Below, in pieces: positions 35,480 to 45,126 of a stretch of DNA of 64,000 bases (positions are counted from its first letter, which is position 1; every line of letters starts with the position of its first letter). Origin of the DNA: DASXUG01 sp036504995 (lineage in GTDB: Bacteria > Pseudomonadota > Gammaproteobacteria > Burkholderiales > Methylophilaceae); NCBI GenBank assembly GCA_036504995.1, contig DASXUG010000005.1, positions 310,001-374,000 of the forward strand, in the 5' to 3' direction. The notes under the pieces are model-generated. The model saw only the letters and a list, made by a program, of their open reading frames with translations. It had not been told where the DNA came from and did no database searches. A program made the position numbers and the translations under genes.

Positions 35480-36697
35480 TTGACCACTATTAAAATCACC
35501 AAAAAACCTAGCGATGTTGCAGCTGAAGGCAAAAAACCAGTGCGTCGGGTTGACTCTGCTTTGCGCGATAGAACCAAAGCGCCACCTAAGCCTGCAATTA
35601 AGGCTAAAGAGCCGCAATCGGAAACTCAGGCGAGAGGGAAGGATACGCGTAACAGTGGTGCTCCCATAGCGCGCGAGCAAGCTGCGGGCGGCGTGTCTAA
35701 AACAAATACGAATCGCCAGCGTAATCATCGCTGGGATGGAACACCTAGAGAGAACGACAGTCGCTCAGTACAGACTAAAATTGAAAATCTCAATGACTCG
35801 GCTACAAACCTAACGATCGAGCCTAAACAAGACACACGCGTGTCACCTAAGTTTAATAAAGAAGAACCACATTACCGCCAAGCTCCCCGTCGTGGTGGTA
35901 AGGTGCGTGATGGTTTTGATGCAAACGCACCTGCACCTAAACCAGCGAACAAGATTCCATCCAATACCGATCTACCGCGTCTATCTAAAGTAATGGCAGA
36001 GCGCGGCTTGTGTTCGCGTCGTGAGGCGGATGATTGGATTGAGCAGGGTTGGGTGATGGTGGATGGCGAGATTGTGGATACACTCGGAACACGTGTTTCC
36101 CCTGATGCCGAAATTATCATCAGCGATTATGCGCGTGAAGAGCAGGCAGAAAATGTCACGATTATTCTCAATAAACCGATTGGCTATGTAAGCGGACAAG
36201 CAGAGGATGATTATGAGCCTGCAGTAGTGCTGATTCAGCCTGAAAATCAATGGAGCGAAGATAAATCGGGCATCCATTTTTCACGCAAACACCTGAAAAA
36301 TATAGCCCCTTCTGGACGCTTGGATATTGACTCCACTGGAATGTTAGTGCTTACTCAGGATGGGCGCATAGCACGCCATTTAATTGGTGAAGATTCTAGT
36401 GTAGAAAAAGAATATTTAGTGCGCGTAGAAGGCGAACTGAGCGAGTCTGGTTTAAAAAAATTAAATCATGGATTATCGCTTGACGGTGTCTTACTCAAGC
36501 CTGCAAAGGTATCGTGGCAAAATGAGGATCAATTGCGCTTTGTATTGCGCGAAGGTCGCAAACGCCAAATTCGACGTATGTGTGAATTAGTTGGTTTGCA
36601 TGTGGTTGGTTTAAAAAGAATTAGAATCGGCAGTGTGACATTAGGTCAACTGCCTATGGGGCAATGGCGTTACTTACGGGCAAATGAGCGATTTTAA
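35480..36697 (+). CDS. 23S rRNA pseudouridine synthase, RluF-like (RsuA/RluB/E/F family), with basic N-terminal extension
   Basis: 405 residues from TTG 35480 (AGAGG 12 nt upstream). The first 160 residues are Lys/Arg/Pro/Gln/Asn-rich and probably disordered. An S4 RNA-binding domain (LSKVMAERGLCSRREADDWI, about 167-215) precedes the catalytic domain with GRLDIDSTGMLVLTQDG, where the Asp is the nucleophile, and GRKRQIRRMCELVGLHVVGL near the end. The NKPIGYVS and QLPMGQWRYL segments look closer to RluF than RluB. It would isomerise a uridine in 23S rRNA; the exact position is not assignable. The start could be further downstream, but the whole frame is open. Confidence 0.85.
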   Translation: MTTIKITKKPSDVAAEGKKPVRRVDSALRDRTKAPPKPAIKAKEPQSETQARGKDTRNSGAPIAREQAAGGVSKTNTNRQRNHRWDGTPRENDSRSVQTKIENLNDSATNLTIEPKQDTRVSPKFNKEEPHYRQAPRRGGKVRDGFDANAPAPKPANKIPSNTDLPRLSKVMAERGLCSRREADDWIEQGWVMVDGEIVDTLGTRVSPDAEIIISDYAREEQAENVTIILNKPIGYVSGQAEDDYEPAVVLIQPENQWSEDKSGIHFSRKHLKNIAPSGRLDIDSTGMLVLTQDGRIARHLIGEDSSVEKEYLVRVEGELSESGLKKLNHGLSLDGVLLKPAKVSWQNEDQLRFVLREGRKRQIRRMCELVGLHVVGLKRIRIGSVTLGQLPMGQWRYLRANERF

Positions 36698-36732
36698 ATT
36701 TTAAAATTCTTTAATGTTAAAGGGAGATTCAA

Positions 36733-37125
36733 ATGGGTTTGTTTGATAGCGTAGCAGGTGCCGTATTAGGTAAGCTGGGTGGCGAACAAGGTAGTATGGC
36801 ACAAATGGCAATAGAACTTTTAAATCAGCACGGTGGCTTGAGTGGTGTTTTAGACAAGTTCAAAGAAGGCGGCTTAGCTAGTCAAGTTGCTTCATGGGTG
36901 GGTACTGGTGAAAATATGCAAATTTCTGGAGATCAAATCGCTCAAGTGTTAGGTAATGGTCAACTTGCAGAAATGGCTGCAAAATTTGGTATTACACCTG
37001 ATGTGCTTGCCAGCCAGCTAGCGCAGCATCTACCAAGTGTGGTTGATAAATTGACACCTGATGGTTCGGTTCCAGCTGATACGTCAGGCATTCTTGGTCA
37101 ATTAATGGGTATGCTTAAATCATAA
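36733..37125 (+). CDS. YidB-like protein (DUF937)
   Basis: 130 residues. The start MGLFDSVAGAVLGKLGG, the middle LLNQHGGLSGVLDKFKEGGL and WVGTGEN match the YidB/DUF937 family, a small soluble protein of unknown function. The terminator 37144-37165 follows it, 18 nt after the stop. Confidence 0.85.
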   Translation: MGLFDSVAGAVLGKLGGEQGSMAQMAIELLNQHGGLSGVLDKFKEGGLASQVASWVGTGENMQISGDQIAQVLGNGQLAEMAAKFGITPDVLASQLAQHLPSVVDKLTPDGSVPADTSGILGQLMGMLKS

Positions 37126-37143
37126 TATTTGGATGTTAGAATC

Positions 37144-37165
37144 AGGGCGCTTGTCGCCCTTTTTT
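37144..37165 (+). terminator. Intrinsic terminator after the YidB-like gene
   Basis: AGGGCG (37144-37149) and CGCCCT (37155-37160) with loop CTTGT, then a T-run. Ends 17 nt before the uppP start. Confidence 0.85.
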
Positions 37166-37181
37166 ATTTTTGGAATAACTC

Positions 37182-37982
37182 ATGGATTTGATCATTTTAC
37201 TCAAAGCTTTTATTTTAGGTATCGTCGAAGGCGCTACTGAATTTTTACCTGTGAGTAGCACAGGGCACCTAATCATCGTAGGTGATTTGCTTAACTTTAA
37301 TGATGAGCGCGGTAAAGTTTTTGAAATCGTCATTCAATTGGGTGCCATTCTTGCGGTGCTATGGCAGTACCATGCAAAATTTACGCACGTGATTAGTACG
37401 CTAACTAAAGAGGCATCCTCACAACGCTTGGTGATTAACTTATTAGTAGCTTTTATGCCTGCAGCAGTTTTGGGATTAGCTTTTCACCATGCCATTAAAC
37501 AATATTTATTTTCGCCTATAACTGTGGCTTATGCCTTAATTGTAGGAGGCATCATGATTTTAGTTGTTGAGAGAAATCTGCCAAAAGTAGATACGCACAG
37601 TGTAGATGAAATGGACTGGAAGCACGCGCTAAAAGTTGGTTGCGTGCAGTGTTTAGCTTTGTTTCCAGGTTTCTCCCGCGCTGGCGCCACCATTATGGGC
37701 GGCTTGCTATTTGGTTTAAGTCGTAAAACTGCCACTGAGTTCTCATTTTTCTTGGCGATACCCATCATGGTAGCGGCTACTGTGCTTGATGTTGCTAAGA
37801 GTGGCAGCTTATTAAGTAAAGATGATATTGGTATTTTCGCGGTAGGATTTGTGACAGCATTTATTAGCGCCTTAATTGCAGTACGGGTGCTGATTCGCTT
37901 TGTCTCTAACAATGATTTTAAAGTGTTTGCCTGGTATCGCATTGTGTTTGGCATACTGGTGTTAGCGTATTTTTGGAAATAA
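37182..37982 (+). CDS. uppP: Undecaprenyl-diphosphatase (UppP/BacA)
   Basis: 266 residues, about eight membrane segments. The active-site motifs EGATEFLPVSSTGHLII (residues about 17-33) and FPGFSRAGATIMGGLLFGLS (about 163-182) are intact. It recycles the lipid carrier for peptidoglycan and other cell-wall polymers, and can confer some bacitracin resistance. A terminator precedes it, so it should have its own promoter. Confidence 0.97.
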   Translation: MDLIILLKAFILGIVEGATEFLPVSSTGHLIIVGDLLNFNDERGKVFEIVIQLGAILAVLWQYHAKFTHVISTLTKEASSQRLVINLLVAFMPAAVLGLAFHHAIKQYLFSPITVAYALIVGGIMILVVERNLPKVDTHSVDEMDWKHALKVGCVQCLALFPGFSRAGATIMGGLLFGLSRKTATEFSFFLAIPIMVAATVLDVAKSGSLLSKDDIGIFAVGFVTAFISALIAVRVLIRFVSNNDFKVFAWYRIVFGILVLAYFWK

Positions 37983-38008
37983 TAAAACTAACGATGTAGA
38001 GGTGCGTA

Positions 38009-40786
38009 ATGAAAAATATCATTAAATATTTATCCTTTGGCATTGATGGCTTAATCGTCTTGCTTTTGGCGGTGGTTGCGTTTGTGGCAGCTACCTTTAA
38101 CCCTAATGATTACAAGCCCTATATCGTTAAAATGGTGCAAGAGAAAAAGCAACGTACCTTACATATTGATGGTGATATCAAGCTTACGTTTTGGCCAAAA
38201 ATTGGTGCTGACTTAGGTAAGCTCTCACTGTCTGAACACAATAGCGATGCCCAATTTGCCTCTATGAACAGCGCTAAAGTTTCGCTGGCCGTGCTGCCTT
38301 TGCTCAAAAAAGAGTTGGTGGTTGATACCGTGTATGTGGATGGTGTAACTGCTAATATCATCCGTCACAAGGATGGCACTACCAACTTTGATGATTTAAT
38401 GAGCAAAGACGATGAAGAGTCACAAAAAATTAAGTTCGATATTGATGGCGTTCACGTCACCAACGCAGCAGTCAACTTAAGCGACGAAATGACTGACGCA
38501 AAATATAGCGTCAGCAAATTCAATCTCACCACTGGGCATGTGGCACTTAAACAGCCGTTTGATCTTGCGACAGATTTTGAGTTAGCCGCCAGCAAGCCAT
38601 TCATTAATGCCAAAGCCAATATCAAAGGCAACTTTATGGCTGATCCAGACGCCAAGCATTTTGTAGCGAAAAGTTTAGATGCGCTTGTAACGGGCGATTT
38701 GGTGACAGTAAAAAATGCCAACGTCAAAGTTTCGGGGGATGTTGATGTTAAGCCTGAAAATATGGAGTTTTTGCTAGATAGTCTAAAACTTGCTGTTTCG
38801 GGTGATATGAGCGGCGCAAAACTCGCTGGCGAATTAAATGCGCCTAGTTTGAAAATATTAAAAGATGAAATTAGTGGCAAAGAGGCTTCGCTTACCTTCT
38901 CGCAAGATAAAGCAGGTCAGACCATGCAAGCGAAGGTAACACTTGCTGACATTAAAGGTTCGCCACAAGCCTTTCAAAGCGGTGGTGTAAAAGCGGATAT
39001 TACTAGCAAAAATGGTAGCGACAGCATGCAAGCCAATATTGTGCTGGCAGATATTAAAGGTTCACTCAAAGCCGTGCAAAGTAGCGGCGTAAGTGGCACC
39101 ATCAATATGAAGCAAGGTGCGCGCACGGTGGATGGTAAGTTTTCTTCACCTTTTAGCGGCAATATTGAGGAGATGATTTTTGATCTACCTAAATTAGCTG
39201 GCAATTTAGATGTTAAAGATCCAACCTTGCCTAATGGCGCGGTTAAAGGTGATTTTGCGCTTAAAGTACACGCGGATGTTAAAAAGCAACAGGTCGCCAG
39301 CAATTTTGATTTGAACCTCGATAATACAAAATTGAATGGTGATGTTGCAGTGACTAGCTTTAGCAAACCTAACATCAAATTCAACTTAAATGCAGACACC
39401 TTGGACATTAACAAGTTAATGGGTAGTAAAACGGCATCTAGCAACACAGATAAATCAACAAAATCTAAACCTACAGATTTATCTGCTTTGAGCCAATTAT
39501 TGCTAGATGGTCATGTCACAATTAACCAGTTGATCTACGATAAATACCATCTATCAGGCATCAACTTTGGCATTAAAGCAGATGGTACGCAGTTAAATAT
39601 CAATCCGTTCGCGGTTAAGTTTGATGAAACTAATATTAAAGGCGGCTTTGGTATTAGCCGATTTGCTAAGCCCATTTACCATTTTGATTTAGATATTGAT
39701 AAATTAGATGCTGATAAATACATCACCAAAACTGATGCCAAAGCGCCACAAACCAAAGCTGACCCGAATGCGCCTATTGACCTAAGCGCGCTTAAGACAA
39801 TTAATGCGGATGGAGAGTTGCGCGTGGGCTGGTTAAAATTAGCTAACGTAAAATCTACCAATGTGCGCATCAAGTTACAAGCGGATGAAGGTGTGGCGCA
39901 ACTTGCACCATTTTCAGCTAATTTGTACGAAGGTAGCATGAACGGTTCGCTACGCGTCGATGCACGCAGTACCCCTAGTATTGCCTTTAAGCAAAACATG
40001 ACAGGTATTGCGATTGGTCCGCTACTCGTCGATTCCATCAACAACGACATGCTAGAAGGTAAAGGTACTTTAACTGTAGATGTCACCACGCAGGGTAACA
40101 CCGTGGGTGCACTAAAAAAGTCTCTCGCGGGTACCGCTGGGCTAAATTTAGCTGATGGCGCGGTCAAAGGGATTGATATTGCTGGTAAGTATCGAGAGTT
40201 AAAATCTAAAATTAATATTTTAAAAACGCAAACTAGCGTAGCTTCAGATCAAAAACAGAAAACTGACTTTAGTGAAATGAAAGCCAGTTTCAATATTAAA
40301 AATGGCGTGGCACACAACGATGACCTCACCATGAAAGCCCCATTGTTTCGCTTAGCGGGTACGGGTGATGTTGATATTGGCAATGAGTCTCTCAACTATA
40401 CTGCCAAGCCAACTCTGGTTAAAACACTCAAAGGGCAAGAAGGCGCTGATTTGAACGCACTTGATGGCTTAACTATTCCAGTGAAAGTGTCAGGCACATT
40501 CTCAGCACCTAAGTATGGGATTGATTACTCAGCTGTAGGCGTGGCGCTTGCGAAAAGTAGCCTTACCGATAAACTTGGAGGTAGCAACAATCAGGCGGTC
40601 AAAGATTTGCTAGGCGGCAATAAAGAAGATGCGCTCAAATCACTACTTGGTGGTAAGAAAAAAGAGGCTCCAGCAGCCGATGCAACTGGTGCTGCGCCAA
40701 CGACTGAGCCAGCCCCAGCCGAGGCCAAGCCAGAATCTGCAGAAGACAAGGCTAAGAAAAAACTCAACAAGATCCTTGGTTTTTAA
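38009..40786 (+). CDS. AsmA-family protein
   Basis: 925 residues. One N-terminal membrane anchor (about 7-30, SFGIDGLIVLLLAVVAFVAATF) is followed by the AsmA domain start (NPNDYKPYIVKMVQEKKQRTLHIDGDIKLTFWP) and a long periplasmic part built of beta repeats; the C-terminal AsmA_2 region (about 590-830) includes GKGTLTVDVTTQGNTVGALK. Family members are related to bridge-like lipid-transport proteins and affect outer-membrane assembly. Residues about 312-380 contain a tandem 34-residue duplication. The C-terminal tail (about 880-925) is Ala/Pro/Glu/Lys-rich. Confidence 0.9.
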   Translation: MKNIIKYLSFGIDGLIVLLLAVVAFVAATFNPNDYKPYIVKMVQEKKQRTLHIDGDIKLTFWPKIGADLGKLSLSEHNSDAQFASMNSAKVSLAVLPLLKKELVVDTVYVDGVTANIIRHKDGTTNFDDLMSKDDEESQKIKFDIDGVHVTNAAVNLSDEMTDAKYSVSKFNLTTGHVALKQPFDLATDFELAASKPFINAKANIKGNFMADPDAKHFVAKSLDALVTGDLVTVKNANVKVSGDVDVKPENMEFLLDSLKLAVSGDMSGAKLAGELNAPSLKILKDEISGKEASLTFSQDKAGQTMQAKVTLADIKGSPQAFQSGGVKADITSKNGSDSMQANIVLADIKGSLKAVQSSGVSGTINMKQGARTVDGKFSSPFSGNIEEMIFDLPKLAGNLDVKDPTLPNGAVKGDFALKVHADVKKQQVASNFDLNLDNTKLNGDVAVTSFSKPNIKFNLNADTLDINKLMGSKTASSNTDKSTKSKPTDLSALSQLLLDGHVTINQLIYDKYHLSGINFGIKADGTQLNINPFAVKFDETNIKGGFGISRFAKPIYHFDLDIDKLDADKYITKTDAKAPQTKADPNAPIDLSALKTINADGELRVGWLKLANVKSTNVRIKLQADEGVAQLAPFSANLYEGSMNGSLRVDARSTPSIAFKQNMTGIAIGPLLVDSINNDMLEGKGTLTVDVTTQGNTVGALKKSLAGTAGLNLADGAVKGIDIAGKYRELKSKINILKTQTSVASDQKQKTDFSEMKASFNIKNGVAHNDDLTMKAPLFRLAGTGDVDIGNESLNYTAKPTLVKTLKGQEGADLNALDGLTIPVKVSGTFSAPKYGIDYSAVGVALAKSSLTDKLGGSNNQAVKDLLGGNKEDALKSLLGGKKKEAPAADATGAAPTTEPAPAEAKPESAEDKAKKKLNKILGF

Positions 40787-40801
40787 TGCAGTCAGCTTTA
40801 A

Positions 40802-41845
40802 ATGAGTGACTTTGCCACTCGCCTGATAGCCTGGCAAAAACTATACGGTCGCCATGATTTACCTTGGCAAAATACGCGTGATCCCTATGCGATTTGGGTA
40901 TCTGAGATTATGCTGCAACAAACTCAGGTTACGGCAGTAATTGGATACTATCGGCGTTTTATGCAACGCTTCCCCACCATCAAGTCACTCGCAGATGCCG
41001 AACAGGAAGAAGTAATGCAACATTGGAGCGGCTTGGGTTATTACTCTAGAGCTCGCAATCTGCACAAGTCCGCACAAACCATTATGGATGATCATGATGG
41101 CGAGTTTCCGCAAGATTTTGAGACGATACAGACGCTATCAGGCATTGGACGCTCGACAGCTGCAGCCATTGCTTCATTCGCATTTAATCAAGTACAAACC
41201 ATATTAGATGGTAATGTTAAGCGTGTGCTGGCGCGTTATTTTGTGGTTCATGGCTGGCCAAGTGCGCCAAAAGTAGAAAAACAATTGTGGTCATTGGCCG
41301 AATCGTTATTGCCAAAGACCGATATGGTCGCTTATACCCAAGGCTTAATGGATTTAGGCGCAACCCTTTGTACAAGAAGTAAGCCAAAGTGCAGTGCTTG
41401 CCCACTCAGTACCAGTTGCGGTGCATTAGCACAAAATCTCACCAAGGACTTACCCACATCTAAACCTAAAACCATCAGCCCACAAAAACAAACCACAATG
41501 TTATTGCTGCTGCATGGTAATGAAGTATTGCTGGAGAAGCGCCCACAAAGTGGGATTTGGGGAGGCTTGTGGAGCTTGCCAGAAATTGCAGAGCACGAAA
41601 TTGCAGCTGAAGTAGCGTTAAGACGATTTGCTTTTGAGGTGGAATCTGAAGAGCCGCTCGCAATCGTTAATCATGCCTTTACGCACTTTAAACTTGCCAT
41701 TACTCCGCAGCCTTGTCGCTTAATCAGCAAACCACAGCATGTCAACGCACCTAATTTAATTTGGCTGAGTATAGACGATGCTATCAGCGCAGCAATCCCC
41801 ACCCCTGTAAGAAATATTCTGCTTTCTACTCGGCAAACCGTCTAA
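40802..41845 (+). CDS. mutY: Adenine DNA glycosylase MutY
   Basis: 347 residues. The HhH-GPD domain has Glu35 in SEIMLQQTQV and Asp136 in ILDGNVKRVLAR, the catalytic pair; the 4Fe-4S cluster is bound by Cys190, 197, 200 and 206. The C-terminal Nudix-like domain (about 225-345) recognises 8-oxoguanine. It removes adenine mispaired with 8-oxoG. It starts 15 nt after the AsmA-family gene. Confidence 0.97.
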   Translation: MSDFATRLIAWQKLYGRHDLPWQNTRDPYAIWVSEIMLQQTQVTAVIGYYRRFMQRFPTIKSLADAEQEEVMQHWSGLGYYSRARNLHKSAQTIMDDHDGEFPQDFETIQTLSGIGRSTAAAIASFAFNQVQTILDGNVKRVLARYFVVHGWPSAPKVEKQLWSLAESLLPKTDMVAYTQGLMDLGATLCTRSKPKCSACPLSTSCGALAQNLTKDLPTSKPKTISPQKQTTMLLLLHGNEVLLEKRPQSGIWGGLWSLPEIAEHEIAAEVALRRFAFEVESEEPLAIVNHAFTHFKLAITPQPCRLISKPQHVNAPNLIWLSIDDAISAAIPTPVRNILLSTRQTV

Positions 41846-41984
41846 TCAATTTGTATAATAAACTCAGCATTATCCTGCTGATTTAGAGATACGATAAAAA
41901 TCCCCGTGATAATATCAGAGCTAGTTGCAATGCTTTAGCTAAACGATTTAACATGACAAATACGCCAGCGAGATAGGAGTTATC

Positions 41985-42203
41985 ATGCCGTCGCTCTACA
42001 AATGCCGTGACGAACGAGTACAGGATGTATTGTTGGCCTATACCAACATCGAAGGCTCTATGCGCTACTCACTTACGCATGGTGGCAGGCGACTACCCTT
42101 TGAACAGTTCGAGTTGCAAATGATGCGTGAAGACAAGGCCTGGGCGATGGCAAGATTGGTTATTGATAAAATCATGCGTTTGCCACATATACGTGTTAGA
42201 TAA
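41985..42203 (+). CDS. Small hypothetical protein
   Basis: 72 residues, family not recognised. It has a good ribosome site (TAGGAG ending about 6 nt before the ATG). It is basic and likely helical, with LLAYTNIEGSMRYSLTHGGR and EDKAWAMARLVIDKIMRL. No motif or signal peptide. Convergent with yicC, 11 nt apart. Confidence 0.55.
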   Translation: MPSLYKCRDERVQDVLLAYTNIEGSMRYSLTHGGRRLPFEQFELQMMREDKAWAMARLVIDKIMRLPHIRVR

Positions 42204-42214
42204 TAAATTCGCAA

Positions 42215-43081
42215 TTACTCGATATTTTGAATTTGCTCTCGCATCTGTTCAATCAATACCTTTAAGCTCATAGAGGTCTGCGTAACCTCGGTCGATACCG
42301 ATTTTGAACCTAGGGTGTTAGCTTCACGATTCAACTCTTGCATTAAAAAATCTAAACGCTTACCTGCAGCTACCTTATCATTCAATATACGTTTTACTTC
42401 GCTAATATGTGCGCCAAGTCTAGTTAGCTCTTCATCTACATCAGCACGCTGCGCGAATAAAACTAACTCTTGCTGCAATCGATCTTCATCAACGGTTTTG
42501 AGTACCTCTTGAAACTTAGCGGTCAGCCTTGCTTGATGCGCATGTAATTGCTGTGCTAGTAGTGGTTTGGCTTGCGTCACCAATTGTTCCATCTCTGCCA
42601 GACGTGCAAGAATGATGTCTCTTAATTTTGCGCCTTCTCGTGCGCGCGAGTCTGATAAATCTTGTAATGCTTCCAGTAACTTGGTCGAAACCTCTGCCTG
42701 TAAATCCTCATCCGCATCACTTCCAGTCGCCAGTACCCCTGGCCAGCGCAGAATATCAGCCATGCTCATTTGCGGGCTTTGCGGAAAGTGTTGCTGAACA
42801 TTTTGCGTAAGCTGCGCCAATTGTTGCAATACAGCTACATCAATTTGCATTTCTGCTGCACTTTGTGTTTTGCGCACTAGGCTCATGCGACATTCGATTT
42901 TGCCTCGCCCGATTTTACTGCTGATTAGCTCTCGGGCTAAAGATTCATAAGTGCGTAAATGGTCATCCAGCTTCATCTGTAGCTCAAGATAGCGATGATT
43001 AACTGCGCGTAACTCGATTAAAAGAGTGCCATTTTTGGTCGCATGCTCTAGCGAAGCAAACCCCGTCATACTGTAAATCAT
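42215..43081 (-). CDS. yicC: YicC family endoribonuclease
   Basis: 288 residues from ATG 43081 (AAGG upstream; an in-frame ATG at 43096 is less likely because the family starts MIYSMTGFAS). N-terminal domain has ELRAVNHRYLELQMKLDD; C-terminal DUF1732 has LTRLGAHISEVKRILND, GKRLDFLMQELNREANTLGSKS and the final NIE. E. coli YicC is reported as a stress-linked endoribonuclease. Divergent from the kinase gene. Confidence 0.95.
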   Translation of the reverse strand: MIYSMTGFASLEHATKNGTLLIELRAVNHRYLELQMKLDDHLRTYESLARELISSKIGRGKIECRMSLVRKTQSAAEMQIDVAVLQQLAQLTQNVQQHFPQSPQMSMADILRWPGVLATGSDADEDLQAEVSTKLLEALQDLSDSRAREGAKLRDIILARLAEMEQLVTQAKPLLAQQLHAHQARLTAKFQEVLKTVDEDRLQQELVLFAQRADVDEELTRLGAHISEVKRILNDKVAAGKRLDFLMQELNREANTLGSKSVSTEVTQTSMSLKVLIEQMREQIQNIE

Positions 43082-43185
43082 GATAGCCTTATGCATGTAA
43101 ATTCATCAGTTTAAGATAGTACCAAATCAGCTAGATTCATGCTCAATTAACCACGGGATAAATAGTTTAATTATCTATATTACCT

Positions 43186-44130
43186 ATGACATCCAAATAC
43201 AATCAAGCATTGCCAGATGGACACCAGCTTTTAGACTATACAATTAAAAAAGTCTTAAAAATTGGCGGCTTTAGTTATGTTTATATCGCTGAAGATGCTG
43301 ATAAAAACATAGTTGCCATTAAAGAGTATTTGCCTTCAAACTTGGCCGTCCGCAATGATGGAATTAACCTAAGTATCGCAAACACAGAGGCGGGACCAAG
43401 CTTTCGCCATGGTTTAAAGTGTTTTTTTGAAGAAGGCCGTGCTTTATCAAAAATTGACCACAAGAACATTGTGCGTGTGCTCAATTTTTTTCGCGCAAAC
43501 GAGACCGTGTATATGGTGATGAAATATGAGCAGGGCAAATCATTACAAGAGTCTATACTGAAACAAAATATACCTGTAAGTGAAGGGTTCGTGCGTCGCG
43601 TGTTTAGTGAGCTACTCAACGGATTACGCGAAGTGCATACTCACAAACTATTGCATTTAGACATTAAACCTTCGAATATTTATATCCGCCAAGATGGTTC
43701 CCCTGTATTGCTAGATTTTGGTTCTGCCAGACAAACCCTGACCGATATAAAGCCTCATCTGGCGATTAGCTACACACCAGGTTTTGCTTCACCCGAACAA
43801 TATTCAGATCGTAGTTTACTTGGCCCCTGGAGTGATATTTACAGTATTGGTGCTACCATGTACGCTTGCTTATCACGCGCTGCACCGATGGCTGCAAATT
43901 TACGCATGGAGAAAGATTTATTAGTGCCAGCTGCGCAAATTGGTAAAGATATTTATTCCAGTAAGTTGCTCAATATTATTGATCAATGCATGGCGCTGAA
44001 CCATCTCGAACGACCACAAAGCGTATTTAATTTACAAAAAGCCTTGATTGCGGATATGCCTGTTAAAAAGAAGGTTAAAAAGCCTAATCTGATGGGCAAA
44101 ATTAAAAATTACTTGATGCAAGAGTTGTAA
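43186..44130 (+). CDS. Serine/threonine protein kinase (Hanks type), soluble
   Basis: 314 residues. The kinase fold spans about 17-280: Gly-rich loop around GGFSYVY, ATP-anchoring Lys46 in VAIKEYLP, catalytic Asp159 in LHLDIKPSN (HLD instead of HRD), DFG at 177-179, and the SPEQYSD activation-segment end. No membrane segment or PASTA domain; the C-terminal 25 residues are Lys-rich. It precedes the PP2C phosphatase gene by 5 nt; a kinase-phosphatase pair acting on shared substrates is likely. Substrates unknown. Confidence 0.92.
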   Translation: MTSKYNQALPDGHQLLDYTIKKVLKIGGFSYVYIAEDADKNIVAIKEYLPSNLAVRNDGINLSIANTEAGPSFRHGLKCFFEEGRALSKIDHKNIVRVLNFFRANETVYMVMKYEQGKSLQESILKQNIPVSEGFVRRVFSELLNGLREVHTHKLLHLDIKPSNIYIRQDGSPVLLDFGSARQTLTDIKPHLAISYTPGFASPEQYSDRSLLGPWSDIYSIGATMYACLSRAAPMAANLRMEKDLLVPAAQIGKDIYSSKLLNIIDQCMALNHLERPQSVFNLQKALIADMPVKKKVKKPNLMGKIKNYLMQEL

Positions 44131-44135
44131 TTAAA

Positions 44136-45056
44136 ATGAAATTCAGTATTTTTCAGAGTAGTAAGCAAGGCCCAAGACTCTACAATGAGGATCGCTTAGC
44201 TTACTCATACAGTAAAGAGTCTTTACTCATGGTGGTTGCCGATGGTATGGGCGGGCATCATCATGGCGAAATGGCAGCTGAACTGGCGGTTAAAATGATG
44301 ACCGAGGCTTTTCAGAAAGCTGCACTTCCTACATTGAAAAATCCTGCTGAGTTTCTAACGCAACAAATTCAACTGATACATAGTGCAATTGCGGCGCTCA
44401 AAGAGAGCCGCAGGCTAGCAGAGTCGCCACGCACCACCATTGTCGTTGCTATTGTGCAGCATCATTATCTGTATGTAGCACACGTTGGTGATTCTCGCCT
44501 CTATCACTTTAGAAGAAAACATCCAATTTATCGTACGGAAGATCATTCGGTGGTGCAGGCGCTTTACCGCAAGGGCGCTTTAAAAATCGCCAATATTGCA
44601 CACCATCCAGACCGTCATAAAATATATAACTGTCTTGGTGGTGATACTCAACCTAAAATAGATTTAGGCTTAAAGCGCGAACTCAAAAATGGTGACCGTA
44701 TCCTGTTATGTAGCGACGGGTTGTGGAGCGCATTAACGGATGATGAACTTTGTAAAGTCTTGCACTCTGGCCCTGTCAGCGGCGCCGTCAGTTCATTACT
44801 CAATTTGGCCGATAATATTGCAGGTGAAATGGGCGATAATATGAGCGCAATTGCGCTTGAGCTGAGTCATGATGCTAGTGACCCAAGCTGGGTATCTACG
44901 GGGACGATGCCTCTAGGTGAAACCACCACCATCATCATGCCACCCACGCATCAAGAAAATCCTGAATATGCGTTATCGGATGTTGATCTCAGTGATGATG
45001 ACATTGAGCGAAGAATTGCGGAAATTCAATTAGCCCTCAATAAAACAATTCGCTAA
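44136..45056 (+). CDS. PP2C-family serine/threonine phosphatase
   Basis: 306 residues. Motifs are complete: NEDRLAY, VADGMGGHHHGEMAAE (metal-binding Asp), HVGDSRLYHF, LLCSDGLWSALTDDEL and GDNMSAIALE. A 60-residue tail follows the domain, holding the Thr-rich TMPLGETTTIIMPP, which could be a target of the neighbouring kinase. It starts 5 nt after the kinase stop. Confidence 0.93.
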   Translation: MKFSIFQSSKQGPRLYNEDRLAYSYSKESLLMVVADGMGGHHHGEMAAELAVKMMTEAFQKAALPTLKNPAEFLTQQIQLIHSAIAALKESRRLAESPRTTIVVAIVQHHYLYVAHVGDSRLYHFRRKHPIYRTEDHSVVQALYRKGALKIANIAHHPDRHKIYNCLGGDTQPKIDLGLKRELKNGDRILLCSDGLWSALTDDELCKVLHSGPVSGAVSSLLNLADNIAGEMGDNMSAIALELSHDASDPSWVSTGTMPLGETTTIIMPPTHQENPEYALSDVDLSDDDIERRIAEIQLALNKTIR

Positions 45057-45063
45057 GTCAATT

Positions 45064-45087
45064 GCTACAGTCTTTTTGAACTGTAGC
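45064..45087. other. Hairpin between phosphatase and rph
   Basis: GCTACAGT (45064-45071) and ACTGTAGC (45080-45087), loop CTTTTTGA, followed at once by TATAAT (45089-45094). It lacks a T-run, so it is more likely an operator or weak attenuator at the rph promoter than a terminator. Confidence 0.4.
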
Positions 45088-45126
45088 TTATAATTCCTAC
45101 TTTATCTGCTTAAGTCAGGAATTGTA

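Noticed and set aside
45064..45087. Hairpin before rph as a terminator
   Set aside because: No T-run follows and a TATAAT starts immediately; better regarded as part of the rph promoter.
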